Translations under genes and position numbers: made by a program
Source of the DNA: Isoptericola luteus
Lineage (GTDB): Bacteria; Actinomycetota; Actinomycetes; Actinomycetales; Cellulomonadaceae
Assembly: GCF_020297055.1 (NCBI RefSeq)
Contig: NZ_JAIXCQ010000004.1
Span: 186,001-250,000 of the forward strand
Direction: 5' to 3'
DNA length: 64,000 bases
Notes under the pieces: model-generated
What the model saw: the letters and a program-made list of their open reading frames with translations, nothing else
What the model was told of the DNA's origin: nothing
The model's database searches: none
Part shown: in pieces, positions 11,151-21,535 of the stretch
Layout: each line of letters opens with the position of its first letter
Numbering within the stretch: position 1 is the stretch's first letter

Positions 11151-11193
11151 GAGCCCCGCGGGCGTAAACATCACGTTTCGCGCTGCGGCGCCG

Positions 11194-12393
11194 TCAGCCG
11201 AGCAGGCCGTCGACGAACTGCTCCGCGTCGAACGGCGCCAGGTCGTCCGGGCCCTCGCCGAGCCCGACCAGCTTGACGGGCACGCCGAGCTCGCGCTGCA
11301 CCGCGACGACGATGCCGCCCTTGGCGGTGCCGTCGAGCTTGGTCAGGACGATGCCGGTGACGCCCGCGACCTCACCGAAGACGCGGGCCTGGTTGAGCCC
11401 GTTCTGGCCCGTCGTGGCGTCGAGCACGAGCAGCACCTCCGCGAGCGGCGCCTCGCGCGTGATCACGCGGGTGATCTTGCCGAGCTCGTCCATGAGGCCC
11501 GCCTTGTTCTGCAGGCGGCCGGCGGTGTCGACGAGCACGACGTCGGTGCCGTCGGCGCGGCCCTTCTTCACCGCGTCGAACGCCACGGCCGCGGGGTCGG
11601 CGCCGTCGCGGTCGGAGCGGACGGTCTGCACCCCGACGCGCGAGCCCCACGTCTGCAGCTGGTCGGCGGCGGCGGCGCGGAACGTGTCGGCCGCGCCGAG
11701 CACCACGGTGCGGTCCTGCGCCACGAGCACGCGCGCGAGCTTGCCGACCGTCGTCGTCTTGCCCGTGCCGTTGACACCGACCACGAGCACCACGGCGGGA
11801 AGCCGGGCGCCGTCCTCGCCGACGGGCCCGGTGGTGGTCACCGCGCGGTCCAGCGACGGGTCCACGATGGCGAGCAGCTCCTCGCGCAGCAGCGCGCGCA
11901 CCGAGGCGGCGTCCCGCACGCCGAGCACGCGCACGCGGGTGCGCAGCGCGTCGAGCAGCTCGCCGGCCGGGCCCGCGCCGATGTCGGCCAGCAGGAGCGT
12001 CTCCTCCAGCTCGTCCCAGTCGTCCTCTGTGAGGTGGTCCCGCGACAGGACGCTCAGCAGGCGGGCGCCGAGCGGCGAGCCGGACCGCGCGAGCCGGTCC
12101 CGCAGACGCACCATGCGCCCGGCGGCGGGCTCGGGGGTCTCGAGGGCCGGCGCCTCCGGCTCGACGACGTCCGGCACGGCCATGCCGGGCGTGCTCGGTG
12201 GCACGGTGCCCGGTGCGGCCGTCCCGGGTGCGACGACGGCGTCGGGGACCGACGGCGGCGCCGTGCCGGTCGGAGCGGACTCGTCCCTCGTGGTGGTCCC
12301 GCGGCGGCGGGACCGCGGGACGAGGAGGGCCGCGCCGCCGCCCACGAGGACGACGACGCCGAGCAGGATCCAGAGCCAGAGCAGATCGTTCAC
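11194..12393 (-). CDS. ftsY: Signal recognition particle receptor FtsY
   Basis: FtsY is the membrane-docking GTPase for the SRP-ribosome complex. The 399-residue product starts with a hydrophobic helix (about 4-24), a membrane anchor typical of actinobacterial FtsY, then a Pro/Ala/Glu-rich linker (30-92). The NG domain follows with P-loop GVNGTGKTTT (206-215), DTFRAAAADQL, DTAGRLQNK and TKLDGTAKGG. It lies 45 bases after a small membrane-protein gene and downstream of smc, the usual smc-ftsY order. Confidence 0.97.
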   Translation of the reverse strand: MNDLLWLWILLGVVVLVGGGAALLVPRSRRRGTTTRDESAPTGTAPPSVPDAVVAPGTAAPGTVPPSTPGMAVPDVVEPEAPALETPEPAAGRMVRLRDRLARSGSPLGARLLSVLSRDHLTEDDWDELEETLLLADIGAGPAGELLDALRTRVRVLGVRDAASVRALLREELLAIVDPSLDRAVTTTGPVGEDGARLPAVVLVVGVNGTGKTTTVGKLARVLVAQDRTVVLGAADTFRAAAADQLQTWGSRVGVQTVRSDRDGADPAAVAFDAVKKGRADGTDVVLVDTAGRLQNKAGLMDELGKITRVITREAPLAEVLLVLDATTGQNGLNQARVFGEVAGVTGIVLTKLDGTAKGGIVVAVQRELGVPVKLVGLGEGPDDLAPFDAEQFVDGLLG

Positions 12394-12438
12394 GGCCCCA
12401 GTCTTCCAGAGCGGGTCACGGGAACGGGCCCCTGTGCG

Positions 12439-12771
12439 TCACTCCGGCTTGCGGACCGTCCCCACGTGCAGGGTGGTCCGCGCCTGGGCGCGCGCACGCT
12501 GCAGCACGTCGGAGAGCTCCTCGGCGTCGACGTAGCCGGGCGCCGACTCGATCGTGGCGGCGAAGAAGTCGTCCATGTCGGTGTCCACCGGAGCCGTGCC
12601 CTCGGCGACCCGGTCGCGGCGGCGCAGGCCGGAGGCGAAGTCCCGGACGAACCGCCGCAGCCCGGGCGCGTCGTCGCCCGCCGCGTCCCGGCGCTCCATC
12701 ACGTTCGCGACGAGGAAGACGGCGGCCGCCAGGACGAGCGAGGCGAGGACCCAGACGACGAACGTGATCAT
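12439..12771 (-). CDS. Small single-span membrane protein of unknown function
   Basis: A 110-residue protein starts MITFVVWVLASLVLAAAVFL, a transmembrane helix at 2-23. A cytoplasmic Arg/Asp-rich region with DTDMDDFFAATIESAPGYVDAEELSDVLQRARA follows. I do not recognise the domain. It lies 10 bases after smc and 45 before ftsY on the same strand, so it is likely made with them. AGGGT immediately precedes the ATG, too close for a good ribosome-binding site. Confidence 0.7.
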   Translation of the reverse strand: MITFVVWVLASLVLAAAVFLVANVMERRDAAGDDAPGLRRFVRDFASGLRRRDRVAEGTAPVDTDMDDFFAATIESAPGYVDAEELSDVLQRARAQARTTLHVGTVRKPE

Positions 12772-12781
12772 GACCCTATTC

Positions 12782-15700
12782 TCACAATGCTTCGGCGCGT
12801 TCGCGCAGACGCTGGGAGATGACGGTCGTCACACCGTCGCCGCGCATGGTGACGCCGTACAGCGCGTCCGCGACCTCCATCGTCCGCTTCTGGTGGGTGA
12901 TGACGATGAGCTGGGAGTCTTCCTGCAGCTCGCGGAAGATCTCGAGCAGCCGCCCCAGGTTCACGTCGTCCAGCGCGGCCTCGACCTCGTCCATGACGTA
13001 GAACGGGCTGGGCCGCGCCTTGAAGATCGAGACGAGGAACGCGACGGCGGTCAGCGACCGCTCCCCGCCGGACAGCAGGGACAGCCGCTTGACCTTCTTG
13101 CCCGCCGGGCGGGCCTCGACCTCGATGCCGGTGGTGAGCAGGTCGCCCGGCGCGGTGAGCACCAGCCTTCCCTCCCCGCCGGGGAACAGGCGGGCGAAGA
13201 CCCGCTCGAACTGGGCCGCGGTGTCGCGGAACGCCTCGGCGAAGACCTGCTGCACCCGTTCGTCGATCTCCTCGACGATGTGCAGCAGGTCCTGGCGCGA
13301 CTTCTTGAGGTCGGCGAGCTGCTCCGTGAGGAACTGGTGGCGCTCCTCGAGCGCGGCGAACTCCTCCAGGGCGAGCGGGTTCACGGCGCCGATGCGGGCC
13401 AGCGCGCGCTCCGCCGTCTGCAGCCGCTTGGCCTGCTCGGCGCGCACGTACGGGATCGGCTCCGGGTCGGGGTCGTCCTCGCCGGCGTCGTCCGAGCGCC
13501 GCACGGGCACCGGCCGGTGAGGGCCGAACTCCTCGACGAGCGCCTCGGGGTCCGTGCCGAGCTCGTCCACCGCCCGTGCCTGGAGCTGCTCCAGCCGGGC
13601 CGTCTGCTGCGCGCGCGCCACCTCGTCGCGGTGCGCGACGTCGGTGAGGTCGCGCAGCTCGCCGGCCAGCCGCTCGGCGGTGGCGCGCACCTCCTCGAGC
13701 TCCACCTGGCGGGCGGCCCGCTCGGCGTCGGCCGCGGTGCGCTCGGCCTGCGCCCGTGCGACCGAGCGGGCCAGGGCCTCCAGGGCGACCGCCGCGTCGG
13801 CCCGCACCGACGCGGCGCGCTCCGCCTCGTCGGCCCGGCGGCGGGCCCGCTCGGCGGCCCTGCGCCGCGCGGCGCGCTCCTGCTCCGCCGCCCGGGCCAG
13901 GCCCTGGGCGCGGCCCGCGGTGGCCCGCGCCCTCTCCTCCCGGGTGCGCAGCTCCAGGCGCGCCTCCGTCTCGCGGGCCCTCGTGGCGGCGGCCGCTGCC
14001 TGCGCCGCGTCGCGCTCCTGCTGGGCCCGCTCCACGTCCTGGTCGGACTGCGCCGGCGAGGCCTGCGCGGCCTCCAGGCGTCGCGCCAGCTCGGCGAGCT
14101 CCGCCTGGTCGGCCGCCCGGCGCTCGGTCGCCTGGGCCAGCGTGGTCCGGTGCCGCTCCGCCTCCGCGGCGGCCGCGCGGTGCGCGGAACCGAGCGTGCC
14201 GAGCCGCTCGGCGACGGCGGCCAGCGCGGCGTCGGACTCGTGCAGCCGGGCCAGCGAGCCGTCATGGGCGGACTGCGCGGCGGCCAGCCGCTCGCGCGCC
14301 CCGGCGAGCTCGAACCGGTATCGCTCGCCGCGTCCGGTCGCATCCTCCAGGCCCCGGCGCGCCTCCTCCAGGGCAGACGTCAGGTGCAGCACGCTCGGCG
14401 TGGCCGCCGAGCCGCCCCACGCCCGTGCGGCGCCCAGCAGGTCCCCGGCGCGCGTCACGGCCACGGTCCGCGGGGCGCGGCGCACGACCGCGCGCGCCTC
14501 GGCCAGGTCCTCGACGACCACGACACCGGCGAGGAGCGTGCGCAGCGCGGACGCGGCCGGCCCCGCGACCGTGACGACGTCGGCAGCCCACCGCGCGCCG
14601 TCGGGCAGCGGGCCGGGACCCGCCTCGGCACCGTCCTGAGGACCGACGCCGGGCACCTCCTCGAGGGCGGGCTCGCTCTCGCCGGGGCCACCCCCGACGA
14701 CGAGTCCCGCTCGGCCGGCGTCGTCGTCGCGCAGCCGGCGCAGCGCGTCGACGGCGGAGTCGAGGTCGGTGACGGCCACGGCGTCGGCCACCGGACCGAG
14801 CGCCGCGGCGACGGCGTCCTCGTACCCGGCCTCCACGCCGAGCAGCGAGGCCACCGAGCCCAGCACCCCGCGCTGGTCGCCGCCGAGCAGCGCACCGGCG
14901 CCGTCCTTGCGGTCGAGGCTCAGCTCGAGCGCCTCGACGCGCGCACTCCAGGTGGACCGGTCGCGCTCTGCCGTGCCCGCCAGCTCCCCGAGGCGGGCCA
15001 GCGCCGCCTCCGCGTCGGCGAGCTCCGCGACGGCGGCCTCGTGGCGCGCGTCGAGGTCCTCCTCGCCCTCCTCGGCGCCCACGACCTGCACCTCGAGCGC
15101 CCCGAACTCTCCCTGGGCCTGCTCGGCCCGGCGCTCGGCCTCGGCCACCGCGGCGCGCACCCGCTCGAGCTCGGCATCGGCCGCCTCGACCCGGCTGCGC
15201 TTCGCCGCGACCTGGCCGGACAGCCGGGCCAGCCCTTCGCGCCGGTCCGCGGCGCCGCGGTGCAGCGTGGCGAGCTCGCGCTCGGCGGCGTCCGCCACCC
15301 GCTCGGCCTCCGCCCGTGCGGCGACCACCTCCGCCAGGGCCGCGCGCGCCAGCTCCACCTCCCGGGCGAGCTCCGCCTCGGCCTCGCGCGCGCGGGCCAC
15401 CTGGGCGTCGAGCTGCTCCGGGTCCTGGCCACGCTGCTCCGGCTCCGCCGTGCCGAGCAGTCGCACCCGCTCGTCGGCGAGCCGGGCCAGCCCCTGCAGC
15501 CGCTCGCGCAGGGCGCCGAGCGCGTGGAAGGCGTCGGATGCGCGGGCCGACTCCGCCGTGGCGCCCGCCGCCGTGACCTCCAGCCGCGCCAGCCGCTCGC
15601 GGGCGCCGTCCAGGGTCTGCTCGGTGGTGCGCTGCCGGTCGCGCAGCGCCGCCTCGTCGGCACGCTCCTGCGCCATCTGGGCGGTGAGCTGGGCGAGGTC

Positions 15701-16396
15701 GTCCGCCAGGAGCCGCGCCTTGGCGTCGCGCACGTCCGCCTGCACGGTGCGCGCCCGGCGGGCCGCCTCCGCCTGCCTGCCGAGCGGGCCGAGCTGGCGA
15801 CGGAGCTCGGCGGTGAGGTCGGCGAGGCGCGCGAGGTTGCCCTGCATCGCCTCGAGCTTGCGGAGCGCCTTCTCCTTGCGCTTGCGGTGCTTGAGGACTC
15901 CGGCGGCCTCCTCGATGAACCCGCGGCGGTCCTCCGGGGTCGCGCGCAGGACCTGGTCGAGCTGCCCCTGCCCGACGACGACGTGCATCTCCCGGCCGAT
16001 CCCGGAGTCGCTGAGGAGCTCCTGGATGTCGAGGAGGCGGCAGCTGCTGCCGTTGATCGCGTACTCCGACCCGCCGCTGCGGAACAACGTCCGGGAGATC
16101 GTCACCTCGGTGTAGTCGATCGGGAGCGCGCCGTCGGTGTTGTCGATCGTCAGGGACACCTCGGCCCGGCCCAGCGGGGGCCGCCCCGACGTGCCCGCGA
16201 AGATGACGTCCTCCATCTTGCCGCCGCGCAGCGACTTGGCGCCCTGCTCCCCCATCACCCACGACAACGCGTCGACCACGTTCGACTTGCCCGAGCCGTT
16301 GGGGCCCACGACGCACGTGATGCCCGGCTCGAGGCTCAGCGTCGTCGCCGAGGCGAACGACTTGAAGCCGCGGAGCGTGAGCGTCTTGAGGTGCAC
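12782..16396 (-). CDS. smc: Chromosome segregation protein SMC
   Basis: SMC is the ATPase of the SMC-ScpAB condensin that organises and segregates the chromosome. The 1204-residue product has the Walker A GPNGSGKSN (31-39), a first coiled coil, a flexible hinge near 500-660, a second coiled coil rich in Ala/Glu/Arg, and the C-terminal head with signature LLSGGERSLTAVAFL and Walker B PFYVMDEVEAALDD. The start is GTG at 16396; TAGGCT six bases upstream with no Shine-Dalgarno suggests a leaderless mRNA. Length and domain order are normal for the family. Confidence 0.98.
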   Translation of the reverse strand: MHLKTLTLRGFKSFASATTLSLEPGITCVVGPNGSGKSNVVDALSWVMGEQGAKSLRGGKMEDVIFAGTSGRPPLGRAEVSLTIDNTDGALPIDYTEVTISRTLFRSGGSEYAINGSSCRLLDIQELLSDSGIGREMHVVVGQGQLDQVLRATPEDRRGFIEEAAGVLKHRKRKEKALRKLEAMQGNLARLADLTAELRRQLGPLGRQAEAARRARTVQADVRDAKARLLADDLAQLTAQMAQERADEAALRDRQRTTEQTLDGARERLARLEVTAAGATAESARASDAFHALGALRERLQGLARLADERVRLLGTAEPEQRGQDPEQLDAQVARAREAEAELAREVELARAALAEVVAARAEAERVADAAERELATLHRGAADRREGLARLSGQVAAKRSRVEAADAELERVRAAVAEAERRAEQAQGEFGALEVQVVGAEEGEEDLDARHEAAVAELADAEAALARLGELAGTAERDRSTWSARVEALELSLDRKDGAGALLGGDQRGVLGSVASLLGVEAGYEDAVAAALGPVADAVAVTDLDSAVDALRRLRDDDAGRAGLVVGGGPGESEPALEEVPGVGPQDGAEAGPGPLPDGARWAADVVTVAGPAASALRTLLAGVVVVEDLAEARAVVRRAPRTVAVTRAGDLLGAARAWGGSAATPSVLHLTSALEEARRGLEDATGRGERYRFELAGARERLAAAQSAHDGSLARLHESDAALAAVAERLGTLGSAHRAAAAEAERHRTTLAQATERRAADQAELAELARRLEAAQASPAQSDQDVERAQQERDAAQAAAAATRARETEARLELRTREERARATAGRAQGLARAAEQERAARRRAAERARRRADEAERAASVRADAAVALEALARSVARAQAERTAADAERAARQVELEEVRATAERLAGELRDLTDVAHRDEVARAQQTARLEQLQARAVDELGTDPEALVEEFGPHRPVPVRRSDDAGEDDPDPEPIPYVRAEQAKRLQTAERALARIGAVNPLALEEFAALEERHQFLTEQLADLKKSRQDLLHIVEEIDERVQQVFAEAFRDTAAQFERVFARLFPGGEGRLVLTAPGDLLTTGIEVEARPAGKKVKRLSLLSGGERSLTAVAFLVSIFKARPSPFYVMDEVEAALDDVNLGRLLEIFRELQEDSQLIVITHQKRTMEVADALYGVTMRGDGVTTVISQRLRERAEAL

Positions 16397-16402
16397 GCCG
16401 CG

Positions 16403-16408
16403 AGCCTA
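16403..16408 (-). promoter_or_regulatory. Leaderless -10 element of smc
   Basis: TAGGCT on the minus strand is followed by six bases and the GTG start of smc. The same TAnnnT-6/7-start layout recurs upstream of ndk, folC and several other genes here. Confidence 0.5.
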
Positions 16409-16461
16409 GCCGCCGGACCCGGCGGATCCGCGGAACTCCGCCGTGCGACCCCCTGACCGAC

Positions 16462-16526
16462 GCAACGTGCGTGCCGACGTGATCCTCACAGCGGCGGTAT
16501 GAGGATCACGTCGGCACGCACGTTGC
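16462..16526. repeat. Perfect 27-bp inverted repeat between ndk and smc
   Basis: Arms 16462-16488 and 16500-16526 are exact reverse complements over 27 bases around an 11-base loop. The structure starts 24 bases past the ndk stop and could terminate ndk transcription on the minus strand. Its length and perfection exceed ordinary terminators, and the arms hold shorter words such as GCACGTTG and GTGATCC in mirrored order. A repeated genomic element or protein-binding site is therefore also possible. Confidence 0.8.
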
Positions 16527-16549
16527 TCGGGCGGGGGAAGGCGAGACGG

Positions 16550-17002
16550 TCAGAGGTGGGGGAACCAGAGCCCGATCTCCCGGGCGGCAGACTCCGGGGA
16601 GTCCGAGCCGTGCACCAGGTTCTGCTGGACCTTGAGGCCCCAGTCGCGGCCGAGGTCGCCGCGGATCGTGCCCGGCGCGGCCTCGGTGGGGTCCGTCGCG
16701 CCCGCGAGGGAGCGGAAGCCGGGGATGACCCCCTGGCCCTCGGCGACGACGGCGAGCGTCGGGCCGGACAGCATGAACTCCACCAGCGGGGCGTAGAACG
16801 GCTTGCCCTCGTGCTCGGCGTAGTGCGCGGCGAGGAGCTCGGTGGTGGCCTGCTTGAGCTCGACGGCGACGAGCGAGTAGCCCTTCGCCTCGATGCGGCG
16901 CAGCACCTCGCCGGACAGTCCGCGACGGACACCGTCCGGCTTGACCAGGACGAGGGTGCGCTCGGGGGGCTCGGGCAGGGCGTTCGGTGCGACGTCGGTC
17001 AT
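16550..17002 (-). CDS. ndk: Nucleoside-diphosphate kinase
   Basis: It transfers the gamma-phosphate of ATP to nucleoside diphosphates through a phospho-histidine. The 150-residue product has RTLVLVKPDGVRRG near the N-terminus and the active-site NLVHGSDSPESA with catalytic His131. It starts at ATG 17002 behind a TAGGCT element seven bases upstream, so the mRNA is probably leaderless. DUF4233 precedes it, the conserved actinobacterial pair. Confidence 0.97.
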   Translation of the reverse strand: MTDVAPNALPEPPERTLVLVKPDGVRRGLSGEVLRRIEAKGYSLVAVELKQATTELLAAHYAEHEGKPFYAPLVEFMLSGPTLAVVAEGQGVIPGFRSLAGATDPTEAAPGTIRGDLGRDWGLKVQQNLVHGSDSPESAAREIGLWFPHL

Positions 17003-17009
17003 GACCCGA

Positions 17010-17015
17010 AGCCTA
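17010..17015 (-). promoter_or_regulatory. Leaderless -10 element of ndk
   Basis: TAGGCT on the minus strand, seven bases before the ndk ATG; no Shine-Dalgarno lies between. Confidence 0.5.
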
Positions 17016-17107
17016 ACGGCGCTCCCGCGGTGCCCCCGAACCGGCCCCCGACCGGCACCGACGTCTCCCCGGCCGGCACCACGTCGCGCAGGCCCGGGCC
17101 GGGAAGG

Positions 17108-19356
<2,249 letters not shown>

Positions 19357-19968
19357 TCAGGCGGTGAGCACGGCGGCGAGCCGGGCCACGACGTGGGGCA
19401 CACGGTCGCCGACGTCGCCGGTCCGCCCGGCGCGGCCCCAGTCGTCCATCGCGGCGCGCGCCAGGACGAAGACGACCAGGGCGCACGTCTCCGCGTCGGC
19501 GGGCAGGGGTGCCACCGCGTGCCGGCGCTCGAACAGGGCGACGACCTGCGTCTTGTGGCGCTCGAACCAGGCGAAGTGCCGGCTGAGCAGCCGCGGCTCG
19601 AGCTGCAGGATCTCGAGGACCTGCCCGGCGTGGTGCTGCCCCGGGCCGGCGAACGCCGCGAGCATGGCACGCACCAGCGCCTCGATGTCGACGGCGAGGC
19701 GGCCGTCGGGCCCACCCGCCGCGAACGCCTCACGCACGTCGGCGCTCAGCTCGAACGACCCCTGGCCGAGCACCGCGTCGTCCTTCGACTCGAAGTAGTT
19801 GAAGAACGTGCGCGGGGAGATCTCGGCCGCGGCCGCGATCTCCTCCACCGTCACGGCGTCGAGCCCGCGGTCGAGGACGAGCCGCTGGGCGGCGTCCACG
19901 ATCGTGTCGGCACGCGCGCGCTTCTTGCGCTCGCGCAGGCCGATGTCGTCGGCAGCGGGAGGAGTCAC
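19357..19968 (-). CDS. TetR family transcriptional regulator
   Basis: A 203-residue repressor with an N-terminal TetR helix-turn-helix, VTVEEIAAAAEISPRTFFNYF (39-59) followed by ESKDD, and a variable ligand-binding C-terminal half. The GTG start at 19968 lies about six bases after a -10 element, so it is likely leaderless. An AT-rich nest of TGCAA palindromes covers its promoter, indicating autoregulation and probably control of the adjacent exporter. The ligand is unknown. Confidence 0.9.
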   Translation of the reverse strand: MTPPAADDIGLRERKKRARADTIVDAAQRLVLDRGLDAVTVEEIAAAAEISPRTFFNYFESKDDAVLGQGSFELSADVREAFAAGGPDGRLAVDIEALVRAMLAAFAGPGQHHAGQVLEILQLEPRLLSRHFAWFERHKTQVVALFERRHAVAPLPADAETCALVVFVLARAAMDDWGRAGRTGDVGDRVPHVVARLAAVLTA

Positions 19969-19974
19969 GCGCTA

Positions 19975-20009
19975 ATCATGCACGGCATGCAATTTTGCAT
20001 CAAGTGCAA
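19975..20009 (-). promoter_or_regulatory. TetR promoter with overlapping TGCAA operators
   Basis: On the minus strand TTGATG (20003-19998) and CATGAT (19980-19975) are 17 bases apart, each matching four of six consensus bases. Two overlapping palindromes lie across the spacer and -35: ATGCAA-TT-TTGCAT (19987-20000) and TTGCA-n5-TGCAA (19995-20009). This is an unusually AT-rich spot in this genome and a likely autorepression site. Confidence 0.6.
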
Positions 20010-20036
20010 TTCTTCGTGACCAGGGTCACACCGCGG

Positions 20037-20837
20037 TCAGGCCTCGCCGAACCCCGCCTCGATGAGCTCCGCGACGGCGTCGACGGCCGCTCCCGCACCA
20101 CCACCGCGCGCGGCGATCTCCAGGGCGGTGCCTCCGGGCGAGTCGAGGGCCATGAGCGCCAGCACGCTGGTCGCATCCACGCCCTGCACGGTGATCGGGA
20201 CCCCGAAGGAGGCCGCGGTGCGGGCGACCACGGCCGCGGGCCGCGCGTGCAGGCCCAGCAGGTTGCGCACCACGACCTGTCGTGTCACCACGGCCGGGTC
20301 CGCGCCGCCCACGGCGTCGGCGTCACCCACCGCGTCCACGCCGGCGGACGCTCCGGCCGGCGAGGCTGCGCCCGCGGACGGGGCGAAGGTGCTCGCGGCC
20401 GCCTCGGCCGCCCGCAGCACCGCGTCCAGCCCGCCCCCCTGCTGCGCCGCGACCGCCGCGGCGACCGCACCCTCCACGAACGGCGCGGACGCCAGCCGGA
20501 CCCGGTCGCCCAGGCCGTCGTCGATCTCGAGCACGCTCTCCACCGTCAGCAGGGCGGAGCCGAGGTCGGCCAGCACGACGACCCCGTCGTCGCCGGCGCC
20601 CTGCCCGCCACCGTCGTCCCGGCCACCACCGTCGTTCCGCCCACCACCGTCGTTCCGGCCACCGTCGAGCAGCACCGCCAGACCGGCCCGCACGAGCTCG
20701 AGCGAGGTGCCCAGGCCACCGTCGGAATCGCCTCCCGCGGTGCGGAGCGCCACGTCCGGTGCCATCTCCCGCGCCACCTCGGCCGCGCCCTCGGCGAGCC
20801 GGGCGGAGTGCGAGACGAGCAGGATCCCCACGCTCAC
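20037..20837 (-). CDS. dhaM: PTS-dependent dihydroxyacetone kinase, phosphotransferase subunit DhaM
   Basis: DhaM relays phosphate from the PTS to the ADP held by DhaL. The 266-residue product has an EIIA-mannose-type domain with LLVSHSARLAEG (His10 phosphorylated) and an HPr-like domain with LLGLHARPAAVVARTA (His197). The EI-like domain found in the E. coli protein is absent, so EI must come from elsewhere. Residues about 58-83 are a Gly/Asn/Asp/Arg insertion made of six-residue repeats (GGGRND, GGGRDD), encoded by 18-bp DNA repeats. GTG at 20837 overlaps the dhaL stop. Confidence 0.93.
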   Translation of the reverse strand: MSVGILLVSHSARLAEGAAEVAREMAPDVALRTAGGDSDGGLGTSLELVRAGLAVLLDGGRNDGGGRNDGGGRDDGGGQGAGDDGVVVLADLGSALLTVESVLEIDDGLGDRVRLASAPFVEGAVAAAVAAQQGGGLDAVLRAAEAAASTFAPSAGAASPAGASAGVDAVGDADAVGGADPAVVTRQVVVRNLLGLHARPAAVVARTAASFGVPITVQGVDATSVLALMALDSPGGTALEIAARGGGAGAAVDAVAELIEAGFGEA

Positions 20838-21493
20838 GGCGCCGTCGTCCCGGTCACGTCCTGCGCCGTGTCGGCGGCCGCGCGCAGGATGATCGCCGAC
20901 GACCGCGAGCCCGGGTCCATGTGCCCCGCGCTGCGCTCCCCGAGGTAGGACGCGCGGCCCTTCGTGGCGACGAGCGGCACGGTCGCCTCGGCGCCGGCCT
21001 CCGCGGCCTCGGCGGCGGCGCGCAGGACCCCGGCCGGGTCCTGCCCCGCGTCCGACGCCGCCGTCGCGGCCTCGACGGCGGGCGCGAGCGCGTCGACCAT
21101 CGTCTTCTCCCCCACCTCGGCCTTGCCGCGGGACGTCACGCCCTCCAGCGCGGCCTCCAGGAGCACGACGACGCCCGACCCGTCGACCTCACGCCGCGCC
21201 GACCGCTTCGCGGCCCGCAGGAACGCCGTCCCGTACAGCGGCCCGGAGGCCCCGCCGACCTTCGACATGAGGGTGGTCGCGACGACCATGAGGACGTCGC
21301 CGACCTCCGTCCGCTCGGCACCGCCCGACTCGTCGAGCTTCGCGACCACGGCCTGGAAGCCGCGGTGCAGGTTCTCGCCGTGATCGCCGTCCCCGATCTG
21401 CCGGTCGAGCTCGGTGAGCTCGCCCTTCGCCTCGGCGATCCTCTCGGCGGTACGCCGGACCCAGCGCTCCGCCCATGCCACGTCGAGCCCCAT
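20834..21493 (-). CDS. dhaL: Dihydroxyacetone kinase, ADP-binding subunit DhaL
   Basis: DhaL keeps a tightly bound ADP-Mg that is phosphorylated by DhaM and passes the phosphate to dihydroxyacetone on DhaK. The 219-residue product has the metal-binding LDRQIGDGDHGENL (29-42, Asp35/Asp37), ASGPLYGTAFL, TMVDAL and KGRASYLGERSAGHMDPG. It lies 42 bases after dhaK and overlaps dhaM by four bases, forming a three-gene operon. Confidence 0.95.
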   Translation of the reverse strand: MGLDVAWAERWVRRTAERIAEAKGELTELDRQIGDGDHGENLHRGFQAVVAKLDESGGAERTEVGDVLMVVATTLMSKVGGASGPLYGTAFLRAAKRSARREVDGSGVVVLLEAALEGVTSRGKAEVGEKTMVDALAPAVEAATAASDAGQDPAGVLRAAAEAAEAGAEATVPLVATKGRASYLGERSAGHMDPGSRSSAIILRAAADTAQDVTGTTAP

Positions 21494-21535
21494 GACCGCG
21501 TGTCTCCCTCCGTCGTGGACCCCGTCAGAGGTCCG

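Noticed and set aside
11138-11163. Terminator for ftsY
   Set aside because: A 7-bp stem with a 12-base loop that overlaps the proposed amtB promoter; too weak to support.
12554-16456. Very long plus-strand open frame opposite smc (similarly 3729-6878, 36234-40196, and 59912-63355 on the minus strand)
   Set aside because: These are by-products of GC-rich codon use. Translations are low-complexity Arg/Pro/Ala/His sequence and run across several genuine genes.
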